From Plectosphaerella cucumerina (Eukaryota; Ascomycota; Sordariomycetes; Glomerellales; Plectosphaerellaceae), in assembly GCA_020746995.1 (NCBI GenBank), contig JAGPXD010000005.1, positions 2,046,001-2,110,000 on the forward strand: DNA of 64,000 bases, written 5' to 3'. The notes under the pieces are model-generated. The model saw only the letters and a list, made by a program, of their open reading frames with translations, had not been told where the DNA came from and searched no databases. Shown piece after piece: positions 12,261 through 22,465 of this stretch. Numbering within the stretch: position 1 is the first letter of the stretch; each line of letters starts with the position of its first letter. The translations under genes were made by a program, and so were the position numbers.

Positions 12261-14542
12261 ATGGGTACTCAGAAGAAGGAGGCGAACCGAAAGGTTCGCG
12301 AGGGCAAGTCCAACGATGGCATGGGCAACGTCAAGACGAAGGGCGAGAACTTCTACCGGTATGCTGTCCTTTACGGATGTCCCTTCCAAAGGCCTTGGGT
12401 GCTGACAACCTCGTCTGCAGCTCTGCGAAGCGTGTGAGGCACCTGAACATGTACAAGGATGGCAAGCCCCAGCGCAACGCCGCCGGAGACATCACAAAGG
12501 ACGCCGTCTTCCAGTCCCGCGACGTGCCCTCGGCACGCATCGAGCCCAACCGAAAGTGGTTCGGCAACACGCGCGTCATCTCCCAGGAGAGTCTGACGGC
12601 CTTCCGCACCGCCATGGCCGAGAAGGCCTCGGACCCCTACCAGGTCCTGCTCAAGACCAACAAGCTTCCGCTCTCGCTTATCCGCGAGGTGCCGAACAGC
12701 ACAAACGGTGTCAAGCACCACCACGCAAAGATGATGATCGAGACGTCGTCCTTTGCCGACACGTTCGGCCCCAAGGCGCAGCGGAAGCGCGTCAAGGTCA
12801 ACGTCGGTTCGCTGATGGACATGGCCGAGGACGTGGACAAGAGCATGGACAAGTACGCCGAGAAGCAGGAGCAGGCTCGCCTGCTGAGCGGCCGCGGCGA
12901 GGGCCAGGACGAGGACGATATGGACGCGCCCCTGACTATGGCCATCGAGCATTCGTTCAGCAAGGGCACGAGTAGGCGCATCTTCAACGAGCTGTACCGT
13001 GTCATGGACAGCTCGGACGTGCTGCTCATGGTGCTGGACGCCCGCGACCCCCTGGGCACACGTTGTTACTCGGTGGAGAAGTATCTCCGTCAGGAGGGTA
13101 TGTGGCGTTCCCGTCTCCTACATTGCTTCATCTGGCTGACCCCTTTTCAGCGCCTCACAAGCATCTCATCTTCATCCTCAACAAGTGTGACCTTGCACCT
13201 ACCAGCGTGGTGGTAAGCATCTACTCCTTCTCATCCTCCGTCCTCTTCCCCCTCCCCGTTCCCCAGAGGTTTGTCAGGGTTTGGACCGGCCTCGTGCCCC
13301 GTAATAGTCCCAACCCGTTACCCTCTGGGAAAATCAATCGCCGTCTCGCTGCCCCGGTCCGGTTTTCGGATCGCGGGCTGATGGGAGTCCGTTTTGGTTC
13401 TCCCATCATGAGTCTGGTTCCTGCTCGCTATTGAGTTGAAGTCTGCCCGTGCTCCTCGGAGCCAGTCTTTAGTAGTCTTCTTAGCTGTTGAGCGCACATC
13501 TTTTTCACCCTCTGGATTTGTTTCTGGACATCTTGCCTCGGAGGCCTGTCACTTCTTCAAGGCAGTTGCTAACTGACGCAAACAGGCTCGCTGGGTGAGG
13601 AAGCTTTCCAAGGAGAGGCCGACGCTGGCCATGCACTCCAGCCTGACGAATCCTTTCGGCAAGGGCAGCCTGATCGAGCTGCTGCGGCAGTACGCCAAGC
13701 TCCACAGCGACAGGAAACAGATCTCCGTCGGCCTCATCGGCTACCCCAACGTGGGCAAGAGCAGCGTCGTCAACACGCTGAAGAGCAAGAAGGTCGCCAA
13801 CGTGGCGCCCATTCCCGGCGAGACAAAGGTGTGGCAGTACATCACGCTCACCAAGAAGATCTACCTGATCGACTGCCCCGGTATCGTGCCGCCGAACCAG
13901 AACGACACGCCCCAGGACCTTGTCCTCCGCGGCACCGTGCGCGTGGAGAACGTGGAAAACCCAGAACAGTACATCGACGGCATGCTCAAGAGGGTCAAGC
14001 AGCACCACCTGGAGCGGACGTACCTGATGAAGGGATGGAACAACCACGTCGAGTTCCTCGAGATGATTGCGCGGAAGTCGGGCAAGCTCCTCAAGGGCGG
14101 CGAGCCCGACCTCGACGGTGTCGCCAAGACGGTCCTCAACGACTTCGTCCGCGGCAAGATCCCCCACTTCATCCCCCCGCCCGAGGAGGAGGGTGCGACC
14201 GACGAGAAGATCGAGGGCCGCAGCGGCCGTCTGGGCGAGATGCCCAAGAAGCGCAAGGCCGAGGATGCCTCCGCGGCGGCGTCAACAGCCGACCCTGCCG
14301 AGGCTGCGGAAGCCGCCGATGACTCTGACGAGTTTGAAGGCTTCGGCTCCGAGGCCGAGGGCGACGAGGACGCCATTTCCATGGGATCCGTGAGTGACGG
14401 CGACCTCGACTCGGAGGCGGAAGACAGCGACGACGGCGCCAGCAGCAAGGCAACGACGTCGAAGACGTCAGTCCCCTCGCGGAGCGGCTCGGTCAGCGAG
14501 AAGAGCGCGACGGCCGGCTCCAAGAGGCGGCGGAAGGCGTAG
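12261..14542 (+). CDS. NOG2: Nucleolar GTP-binding protein 2, 60S assembly GTPase
   Basis: Four exons (12261-12358, 12421-13097, 13151-13212, 13586-14542) give 597 aa. The N-terminal 130 or so residues match the NGP1NT region that precedes the GTPase in this family (GNVKTKGENFYR, HLNMYKDGKPQRN). The GTPase is circularly permuted: the G4 motif NKCD comes first, then G1 GYPNVGKSS, then G3 DCPG. This is the hallmark of YlqF/Nog2/Gnl2 proteins, which accompany pre-60S particles from nucleolus to nucleoplasm and hold the place of the export adaptor Nmd3. The C-terminal 120 residues are acidic with scattered KKRK/RRRK signals. The third intron is 373 bp, several times longer than any other in the window, and contains a perfect hairpin (separate entry). 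Confidence 0.96.
13379..13408 (+). ncRNA. Hairpin inside the long NOG2 intron, possible intronic RNA
   Basis: A perfect 9-bp inverted repeat (TGATGGGAG with its complement, 12-nt loop) lies in the middle of the 373-bp third intron of NOG2 (13213-13585). Introns of ribosome-assembly genes often host small nucleolar RNAs. I could not place convincing C/D or H/ACA boxes: TGATGG at 13379 is only a near match to box C. An RNA function is therefore a guess. Confidence 0.2.
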
Positions 14543-17419
14543 GCTTTTTTCTCTGGGAAAGTGAGGTTGTCGCTGAGGGATTGGGAGGGGCCGGCCTGTG
14601 GCGTCTATAAATGAGATACCCTTGATGATTATATTCACGATGACTTTCTTGACTTTGCCTTAGCTTCGGCGTGCGCGTCCTCAAGTTTCCGCGATGTCTT
14701 TCCATGCTGGGCTTCGGAAGACGGTTGTGCTAACTCTCCATGGCAGGGCCCTCGGTGTCATGGGCTGGAAGACGGCGTCGATAATCCACCCAAGCTGTCG
14801 GGTGAAGCAAGCGGCTCTACTGTTTCACCCCTAAAGTTTGTCGCATTCAAATTCCAACTCTTTTTTACCGTTGGATCGTTGGAACGTCGTGTCGATCAAC
14901 CGTTGCGGGATCGCAGCACGTGCCGTCGATCTTCGAGTCATTCGACGTCCTACCATGCTGTCTGTGACAGGAGTTCTTGTGATCGGCAGCTCTGCCACGT
15001 GCGCGCTCCCTGCGAACCTTCTTTTCTCCTCATTGGCAAAGCAATTCATCTTAGCAGACTGATTGATTGTTGTCGCCTTCGGCTTGCAGACATGGTGTAG
15101 CGTTCAGTTGAGTTGAACTTTGTGGTACCCCACCCAGGTGGCATTTTCGCGATGCCCTCACTTTCCCCCTAATCCTCTTCTGCTGAGGCCACGAGCAAGT
15201 CATCAGTACTGCCAGCTCCCGACCTGCAACAACAGATCCCATCAACTAAACCCACCATCATTTCACCGCTTTATACTCTTGAATCACTGGTAAACTCAGT
15301 GCGCTGGTATTATGATGCCCCCGTACTTCGTCCTATCCCCCACCACCTTTATCTGGGAACATCGCAAGCACTTGTGTTGGCTTCTAATCAGTATCACCCC
15401 TCGGCAGCTACGCCTCTTCAACATGAACACACTTGAATTAAAATATCATCTAATAAATTGCACGATTTAAGCACCTTGTGGTGTAGCACACGATGTTTTC
15501 AGATGAAAACTCCCCACACCTTTCCTCGCCCCATCATCACGACACCAAGGTTCAAGGCCTTTCCACCACCATGTTAGCCTCTACTCGCACTACCCTACAA
15601 GCTCTTTGGTCCTGTCGCTCCTATGGAACAGAAACGCCCCTTCTCGCTGCTGAGCTTGTAATTCCGCCTTTGCCCTGTCCTGCGGAAACCCCGAGCTCAA
15701 CTTTCGCCCTTGAAGGCACATTGCGAACGATGGCATTTGCATCGCGTCCCAGAGCCCCCCCCTTTCCCCCCCCTGCCCCTTCTACTCGATTCGCCCGCTA
15801 CTCCCCTTTCATTCACCATGCTATCAGTGTCACGCCGCCTTCCTATCCTAGTAGCGCCCCAAGCCACCAGGACCCGATGAAGGCCTCGAAACATGCTATC
15901 ATCCATAAAGACCCGCTTGGCCAGCAGTCTTGATGGATGGGGGGCAAGGTTCTTTACGTCATCTTCTCGCTAGAGGCTCTTCAAGTGTCAGTTGTGGAGG
16001 GAGCCGACGGGTGGTGGACGAGGGCTGGTCCTTGTGGTCAAACCCAGCAGAAAATCGATGCAGCCAGACAATATGCTGGCCAAATCATCACCACACCACC
16101 ACCAAATCGGGTAATTGGACATTGTTCTCTTCGTAAAAGTGTTAATGACACTATTGGGAGCATTTTGGTGTGCTTTTGCGCAACGGAAGTGTCATGTCTG
16201 TTATATGGTGGACAGCATTGGCCATCAAGCGCAGGATGTCTGGATGGAATCACTCTCGTGGCTTGCAAGGGCCAAGACGTGCGAGGCAACTTTTGGGGGC
16301 AATTGCCCTTGTCTCTATCTGAATAAGCTCTGGCATCTCACTTAGGTTGGCTCCCTCTGCCGCCTCCGAAGCTCTTTCTGTGCGGCGGCGGAAAGAACTC
16401 CCCTCCCACAACATGCCGCCTTCTCCCAGATTCCATCCCGCCCTCCAGTCCATTGGCCGCTCTCCAAGAATGGGAATTGACAGCCCGATTCCTTCTTCTC
16501 ACTTGGACTGGTCCTTCCGAAGGTGAAGCCTCAGGCAATCCGGAATTGTCTTCCCCTCAGCAAGCCAAGATTCGTCACCTCGACTTCCATCGTACACACC
16601 CGAGGGCGCATCCCGATCCAGACTGCCCACTTCATCATGATGCGTCACGTCTAGCCCAGGTTCTAAACACCATCTCATGTTCGATCCAGCCACTTCAGTG
16701 TATCGTGACCTCCTCTTTGTCTAGACGACTGGCCGATATGACTGGAGGTGGATCGGGACAGACGCCCACGGGGTCAAGCCAGGGACGCCCCAAAGCCTTC
16801 GTCCAAGCATAGGTTAGTATGCCGCCCCGACACAGGTCAAATGAAGAAAGATGGCTTTTGGGGCCTCAAAACCTGAGGCATCGTATCTGAATGTGTTCTA
16901 CTGTCCCAACATGTGTCTTCGAGTGGAAGGTACCTGCTTTCCCCCTTTGGAAGCTGTCTTTGGAGGCGTACCTCGGAATGGTAGTTACCTCAGGCTCAAC
17001 CAACAATCATAGAATGTACAATTTGCATCGTGACTTCCTGCCCTTCCTTTTCCTATATTAACTCAGCAGGTCGCTCCTCCCAACAATTGATCCCCCCCTC
17101 TCTCGTCACCTCTGGTCACATCTTCTCCCTCTCCCCCAATCCCCCCCGGACATCTTCACGTCTTGCGTGCGACTATGTCTGATAGTACTTCATAACGAGA
17201 TCACATTTCTTGGGCATTCATCCAATTGGCACCGGTTTCGATTTGGCAGTATCCTTCAATCCCGTCTCCGTCCCCCTCCCGTTGGTCTTATCAGCCTGAT
17301 AACCGATTCAACTGTACCAACAGGATCCTCGCCTTGAGGGCTCGATCCATTCTTCCACGAAAAAATACAGTTGTACAGCAACGAGTAACTCACGCGGAGC
17401 CACGAATCAGCATCTTGTT
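14543..17419. other. Long intergenic region, no gene seen
   Basis: 2.9 kb without a supportable gene. Base composition is more AT-rich around 15240-15480 than in the flanking genes. C/T-rich tracts at 15750-15790 and 17085-17160 contain runs of C; the second probably belongs to the promoter or leader of the Q/N-rich gene starting at 17420. Short open frames here (up to about 146 codons) lack codon bias and recognisable motifs. Confidence 0.5.
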
Positions 17420-19516
17420 GTGCCTTCCGTCCAAGCAAGCAACGAGACGAGCTACGATCCCCAGTACTTGTCGTCAACAAACTCCCTGAACCGTGAAGTG
17501 CACCAGAGCATGGAACAGCCTCAGACCAACAACATCAGCAACACCAACCACATCAATCACCACCACGAATACCACAACCCCATCGTTCACCACCATCACT
17601 ACGATAACGCTCCAATGAATGATAATATGCAGCAACCGGCTCCTTTCCAGCAGGCTGACATGAGCCTTAATAAACAGTACGGCCTGGCCTTAGGGCCGGA
17701 GGCAAAAGTTGCCAAGAATGGCGTAAGTCAGGATGAGCATTATTCGCACTTTAGCAACCCCCATCAAATTTCTCATTTGCAATTTGGCGCGGGCCGGGCC
17801 AAATACTCTAGCAGTGGTAGCCAGCCGCAGCCCTCTTTTCCGTTGGAAGGCCTGCCTCATGTGGTGGAGGCCGATAGCGCTGGCCTGATCATCCAGCAGC
17901 AGGTCGATGTTCAGCAGTTTGTCACGGGCACGAACAACCAGCAGAATGTCAATATTCAGTTTGTCCCGAACCATGCTAATCAGCCCGGCCTGGACTTGCA
18001 ACAGCGCGGCAATGTCCAGCAGCTCCCACGTCAGGTCTATCACCAGGGCCCCAACATGCAGCAGCAGGTTCCCCTTCCTCAGTTTGTTCACGGGCAGGCC
18101 AACTACAACTACCAGGCCCCGATCATCCCGCAACAAGGTCTCCATCCTCAACTTTTCCCCGGGCGGGCTTACAACCCGATCATGCCGCAACAGGGTCTTC
18201 ATCCTCAGTTTGTCCCTGGGCAGGCTTATCCCCAGGGTCTCTTCATCCCGCAGCAGGTTCCTCCTCTGCAGTATGGACCCGGGAAGGCCGACTACCAGGG
18301 CATGAACAACCTACAGCAGCAATTTCCATTCCAGGCTTTTGCGCATCACGAGATGTCTCCAGCCGAGGATCAAAATGCGCAGCAGCTCCAGGCTCAGCAG
18401 CAGCCCCGGGCTCAGCAGCAGCCCCAGGCTCGGCAGCAGCTCATGGCTCGGCAGCAGCTCATGGCTCGCAGAGCTCAACAGCACCGCATGGCTCCGCGCA
18501 TCAATATCTCTCTGAGGGCTTCTATGCAGCATCCCCACATTCAGGAGAACGGCAACAGCCATGGTCGCAACCAAAGCAACCATGGAGAAACGGAGACATC
18601 CGTCCAGGTGAACGCTATCGGTCAGGGAGGCGCTCAAAACATGCCTGGAGTCCCGCAGAATGGCAACGCCCAGGCACAAAACGATGTCATGTCGGACGGG
18701 TTGGCGACTGCTTGCAACTTGGGAAACTCGGAAGGGCACTCTCCCTCCCAGAATCGCACGACACCGGCCAAAAAGCCTGCCAAAAGCGCTTTTAAGGGTT
18801 CTGAAAAGCCCAAGTATCAGCCCGTTGGTCAGCCCGCTGAGGGCGCTGTTCGACCGGCTGATAGGGCTGTTCCTGTTCAGCCTGCTGAGAGCATTATTCG
18901 ACCCGCTGAGAACGTCGCCCAACCCGTTCAGAAGATCGCTCAGCCTGTTGAGAAGATCGACCAGCCCGTTGATAAGATCGACCAGCCCGCTGAGAACATC
19001 GAACAGCCCGTTGATGATGACGACGATATTGCGTCCTGGCTTGATGAGAACGCCCTGTCGCTCGACACGAGCTTCTTCAGTCCCGATGAAAGCGGCGTCA
19101 ACCTCGATGAGGGTGTTGTATCTCCCGCGGAGACCGACGCTCTTGCCGCCGTCACTCACAAGACGACGGGCTCATTCAGCCGGGGCGGGATGCCAGCTCC
19201 GAAGATGCGGCTTCGCCCTTCAGAAAACAGGACCCATCCCATGGACGACATGTCGCGCTCAAGACTGCGTGCCCGGCTCGCTCATGCGTCTGTCGGGCGT
19301 CTGGGCCTAAACCCCGACGGCCCGATGCGCTTCGAAATCAACGGACAGACGTACCTCATTGAGGGTAACTTCATCGGACAGCGAAAGGTGACGCCGTTCG
19401 GTCACGAGATCTGGGTCGAACCAGGCACGGAAAACGAGGTGCAGCCTCCCAGCAATCCAATTCAAGGCTCGGCTCGCGGCAATGTGAGCGGCGCATTCCT
19501 TGGATTCTGTGCGTAA
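17420..19516 (+). CDS. Large Q/N/P-rich low-complexity protein, function unknown
   Basis: An intronless open frame of 698 codons, too long to be chance. The first 110 residues are rich in Asn and His (HHHEYHN, VHHHHYD). Residues about 150-330 carry imperfect repeats built on PQQGLHPQ-FPGQAY (DNA about 18120-18290). A Gln tract follows, with an 18-bp direct repeat encoding QQLMAR twice (about 18430-18470). Residues about 470-535 form heptads of the type QPVEKID, about eight copies. An acidic DDDDD stretch is next. The C-terminal 90 residues look more globular, with a strand-rich RFEINGQTYLIEG segment. I see no signal peptide or membrane segment. A second ATG at 17510 (MEQPQ) could be the true start. 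I do not recognise the family. Composition resembles prion-like or RNA-granule proteins, which is only an analogy. Confidence 0.75.
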   Translation: MPSVQASNETSYDPQYLSSTNSLNREVHQSMEQPQTNNISNTNHINHHHEYHNPIVHHHHYDNAPMNDNMQQPAPFQQADMSLNKQYGLALGPEAKVAKNGVSQDEHYSHFSNPHQISHLQFGAGRAKYSSSGSQPQPSFPLEGLPHVVEADSAGLIIQQQVDVQQFVTGTNNQQNVNIQFVPNHANQPGLDLQQRGNVQQLPRQVYHQGPNMQQQVPLPQFVHGQANYNYQAPIIPQQGLHPQLFPGRAYNPIMPQQGLHPQFVPGQAYPQGLFIPQQVPPLQYGPGKADYQGMNNLQQQFPFQAFAHHEMSPAEDQNAQQLQAQQQPRAQQQPQARQQLMARQQLMARRAQQHRMAPRINISLRASMQHPHIQENGNSHGRNQSNHGETETSVQVNAIGQGGAQNMPGVPQNGNAQAQNDVMSDGLATACNLGNSEGHSPSQNRTTPAKKPAKSAFKGSEKPKYQPVGQPAEGAVRPADRAVPVQPAESIIRPAENVAQPVQKIAQPVEKIDQPVDKIDQPAENIEQPVDDDDDIASWLDENALSLDTSFFSPDESGVNLDEGVVSPAETDALAAVTHKTTGSFSRGGMPAPKMRLRPSENRTHPMDDMSRSRLRARLAHASVGRLGLNPDGPMRFEINGQTYLIEGNFIGQRKVTPFGHEIWVEPGTENEVQPPSNPIQGSARGNVSGAFLGFCA

Positions 19517-20420
19517 CAGTGCGACGATAAGGTTGAGCATCGTGCCAGTGTGGTTCTGGCAGATGCTCTCTCCAGCTAGGTAGCTCGTTCCAAGCCCTCC
19601 CGCAGCTCGCTGAGCTCCGAGGAGCTTCTCGACAGTCATCATCGAGTGACTTGAGGGTAAGAAACAGAGAACGAAGCCTCCGAAAAAAGCACAGAGGAAA
19701 AGACAATGGCGCTTTTGCAGTTGGTTGGACAGCATGGTGTTTTGGGTACAGGTTGGGAGTTCTGGTCCGTGTATGCGTTGATTTCGTTTTTTGGGAGGGT
19801 CGACGGTTCTTCATTGCAGTTTCCCTACTTGGTATGGTCTTTGAGTACCGGATAGACGCACGGGTCGAAGGTCGACAACTCGTGTAAGCAGTCGTTTTTT
19901 CTCCAGAGCTGCCGCTCCTCGTTTCCAGTGTTTTCGCTTGCAGCAGCGCCAGAAATGGTGACGTTGCGGAGGGAGTAGTTAAGATGAGGCAGGGAAGTTC
20001 CTGTCACCGGGTACAACTTCGTTTCTTTGCGTCAATATTGCTTCGCATCATGGTTGAGTTCGCAAAGGTAGTCGCCACAGTTCAAAACCAAAACCAAAAA
20101 AAACAAGTGTGCGTGCTTGTGCAAAAAGACAAGATGAGCGGGCCAAGTGATTTGTTGCAGATGTCGAAGGTCTCTGTCTTCGGATGAGCAGCCCTTTCTC
20201 ATGTCTGGATCATTGAATTGACCTGCTGTATTGATTGATCTGCGATGCTGATGGACTTCAAGTTGTAACGTAGCGCAGGACGGACGTCGTCAAGTCGACG
20301 TCGAGCTTACGTAAGTACGCCCAAAAGTCGCCGTCATAGCTCCCAGCTTCGGCATCGGCATCACGACTTTTTCTCCCAGAAGCACACTCAATCCCAATCC
20401 ACACCCGAACTCGACAGACA
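19517..20420. other. Intergenic region with a 17-bp repeat unit
   Basis: 904 bp between two plus-strand genes. A/T-rich tracts occur near 20085-20105. One copy of the 17-bp unit that is tandemly repeated at 30494-30561 lies at 20221-20237. No gene is visible. Confidence 0.5.
20221..20237 (+). repeat. Dispersed single copy of the 17-bp unit
   Basis: The 17 bases match the third unit of the tandem array at 30494-30561 in 15 positions (core CTGCTGTA, then TGATTG). It lies in intergenic DNA, about 180 bp upstream of the gene starting at 20421. Confidence 0.4.
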
Positions 20421-21118
20421 ATGGGCTCAGCATCCTCAAAAGCAGCGCGCGGCGCTGGCCGCAAGTTCCCGACCCGCGCACCCGGCGCATCGCCCATCCC
20501 TCCCAGACCCGCGGCGCCCGCGGCCGCACAAGCCTCGAGACAACCGCCGCCGCCGCAGGATGCATACGCAGCACCAGACCCCTCCGGTACGGGATATCTT
20601 ACCTCGTTATTCTTGCCGACTTCAGCTGACATCCCCTAGCTCCCCTCGAAGCCCACGACGTTACAGCAGACTACTCCGCCCGTCTGCGCCAGATGCCCGT
20701 CGCCGAGCCGAACCCAACCTACTCCCCCTCCTCCCGCGCCGGCACCCCCCTCGGTCCCGACCCGTCCCTCGCCCGCCCCGATGCGGCCCCCACGCCCTCG
20801 GCCGGCGGTGCCCCCGTCTATCCCTCCGCCTCGCGGAACACAACCCTCGGCGCCCTTGAGGCGCGGCGGGCGCTTGAGGCCCGCGCCGCGAGCGAGTTTG
20901 ACAGTCTTGGCCGCGCAGGCAGTGCAGGTCGCGAGCTTGTCAACGCCAGCACGCTTGCGCAGATGGTTCTTCTGCGGGATCGGGGCGTGAGCGATGCGGC
21001 TATCGAGGAGAGGTTTGACTTGCGGCCTGGCACGGTGGCGAAGATGGGGAGGAGGGGGATCGCTGTGCTGCTATCTTCGCAGGTGGCGAGGGCGCAGCAG
21101 GTTGCTGAGCGTCGGTGA
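20421..21118 (+). CDS. Small protein with possible N-myristoylation and a HTH-like C terminus
   Basis: Two exons (20421-20586, 20640-21118; 53-bp intron) give 214 aa. The N terminus MGSASSKA fits the N-myristoylation consensus (Gly2, Ser6, Lys7) and is followed by a Pro/Ala/Arg-rich disordered stretch to about residue 55. The C-terminal 80 residues are helical: an Ala/Arg-rich helix, then LVNASTLAQMVLLRDRGVSD, then AIEERFDLRPGTVAKMG, which resembles a helix-turn-helix (ASTLAQMVLLRDRGVSDAAI as first helices, LRPGTVAKM as the second pair). Orthologues of this layout are, as far as I recall, uncharacterised in fungi. A membrane-tethered regulator and a mitochondrial protein are both possible. 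The coding status is well supported by the clean splice and strong GC bias at wobble positions. Confidence 0.7.
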
Positions 21119-21383
21119 GGGGAGATATGGTGTACGATATGGCTTACCCGAGAAATGTTCGGCTGTACAACAAGTTAGGGATAGAAATGGACGGAATGAA
21201 GCCACCAAGCCACGATGCCAGCACAGATAATTGAATGGTCATGATTATTTTCATTAATGGTCTGCCCCGCTGAGGCGTCGGGCTCTCGCCATGAAACTCA
21301 AATGCTCGCCAAGAAAACGCCCCAAACAAAATCCCCAAACATGCTCCCTTTGCGCCGTACAAAGCCACTCACGTCACCCTCCT

Positions 21384-22431
21384 TTACCAAGCGCAGTGTC
21401 CGCCGTCGATGCGGAGGTCGGCGCCCGTCATGAAGCTGCTGGCGTCGCTGAGGAGGAAGACGGCGGAGCCGCGGTAGTCCTCGGGAACGGAGAGACGGTT
21501 GAGCATGTTGGCCTTGGGCCAGTCGGTGCGGCGCTCGGGGTAGGTCTCGAAGAGGCCGGCGGTCATGGCGGTGACGATGTAGCCGGGGGAGATTGTGTTG
21601 ACGCGGATGCCGTGCTGGCCCCATTCGGAGGCGAGGTTGCGGGCGAGCTGGATGACGGCGGCCTTGGAGGCGTTGTATGCGCTGGTTCGGTGTGAGTGAG
21701 GGGTGTCTTTGAGAGTGAATGGGGAAAGGGTGAACTTACGGGCAGATGAGGCCGCGGTTGGCAACGGTGCCGCTCATGCTGGCGATGAGGACCATGCTGC
21801 CGGTGCACTGGAGGCGGATCATCTGGCGGGCGACGGCCTGGGCGGTCATGAAGACGCCGGTGACGTTGACGCCGAGCATGCGGTCGCAGTCCTCGGCGGT
21901 GTAGTCGAGGGCGGAGGTCTCCTGCTGGATGCCGGCAGCGGCGAGGAGGCCGTCGATGCGGCCGTGCTTGTCGGCGATGCCCTCGACGAGGGTGTTGAGG
22001 TTGGCTTGCTCACGAACATCGGCGCGGTGGTAGGTGATGGAGGTGTCGAGCTCGGCCTTTGCGCGGGCGGCGACGCGGGCAAAGTCCTCACTGGGCTTCT
22101 CCAGGCGGTCGATGACGTGAACGATGGCACCGGCCTCGAGGAGACCCTCGGCCTGGGTGAGGCCGAGACCACGGCCGCCGCCGGAGACGACGATGACCTT
22201 GCCCTGGAGGCTGAACTCGGGGAGGCCCCTGTGGACGGGGGCAACGGCACCGATGGAACCCATTGTGTCTGGTTTTTGGGTGTGAGAGGTGGTGTGGAAG
22301 AGGCGAGAAGGTGCTGGCAGGAGAGAGAGACTCTTGGGGATGTGGGAAGAGGGCTTTGAGAAAGAAGATGCTCTGAGCTGTGTGCTGAGAAGAGAGAGTC
22401 TGTTGAGACGGGTGATGGCAAGGCGAGACAT
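21384..22431 (-). CDS. Short-chain dehydrogenase/reductase, polyol dehydrogenase-like
   Basis: Exons 22431-21740 and 21681-21384 (58-bp intron) encode 329 aa from the first ATG. The first 56 residues are Arg/Ser-rich with almost no acidic residues and end near RLFHTTSHTQ, which resembles a mitochondrial presequence. The SDR core starts at Met57 (22263). It has the nucleotide motif VSGGGRGLG, DVRE, LLAAAGIQ in place of the usual NNAG, the Ser-containing strand MVLIASMSG, the catalytic pair YNASK, and PGYIVTAM. It should interconvert an alcohol and a ketone with NAD(P). The pattern is like fungal D-arabinitol/mannitol-type SDRs. A TATA-like site only about 30 bp above the first ATG suggests that Met57 may serve as start in some transcripts. 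Confidence 0.9.
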
Positions 22432-22459
22432 GATGAGGAGGGAGGGAAGGGCTGGACGA

Positions 22460-22465
22460 TTTATA
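22460..22465 (-). promoter_or_regulatory. TATA-like box close to the SDR start
   Basis: TATAAA on the minus strand, 29-34 bp upstream of the first ATG (22431). If it is used, transcription would begin near that ATG, which favours translation from Met57 at 22263. Confidence 0.35.

Noticed and set aside
18311..19159. 282-codon minus frame inside the Q/N-rich gene
   Set aside because: Reflects the heptad repeats read backwards; Leu/Ser-rich repetition with no independent support.
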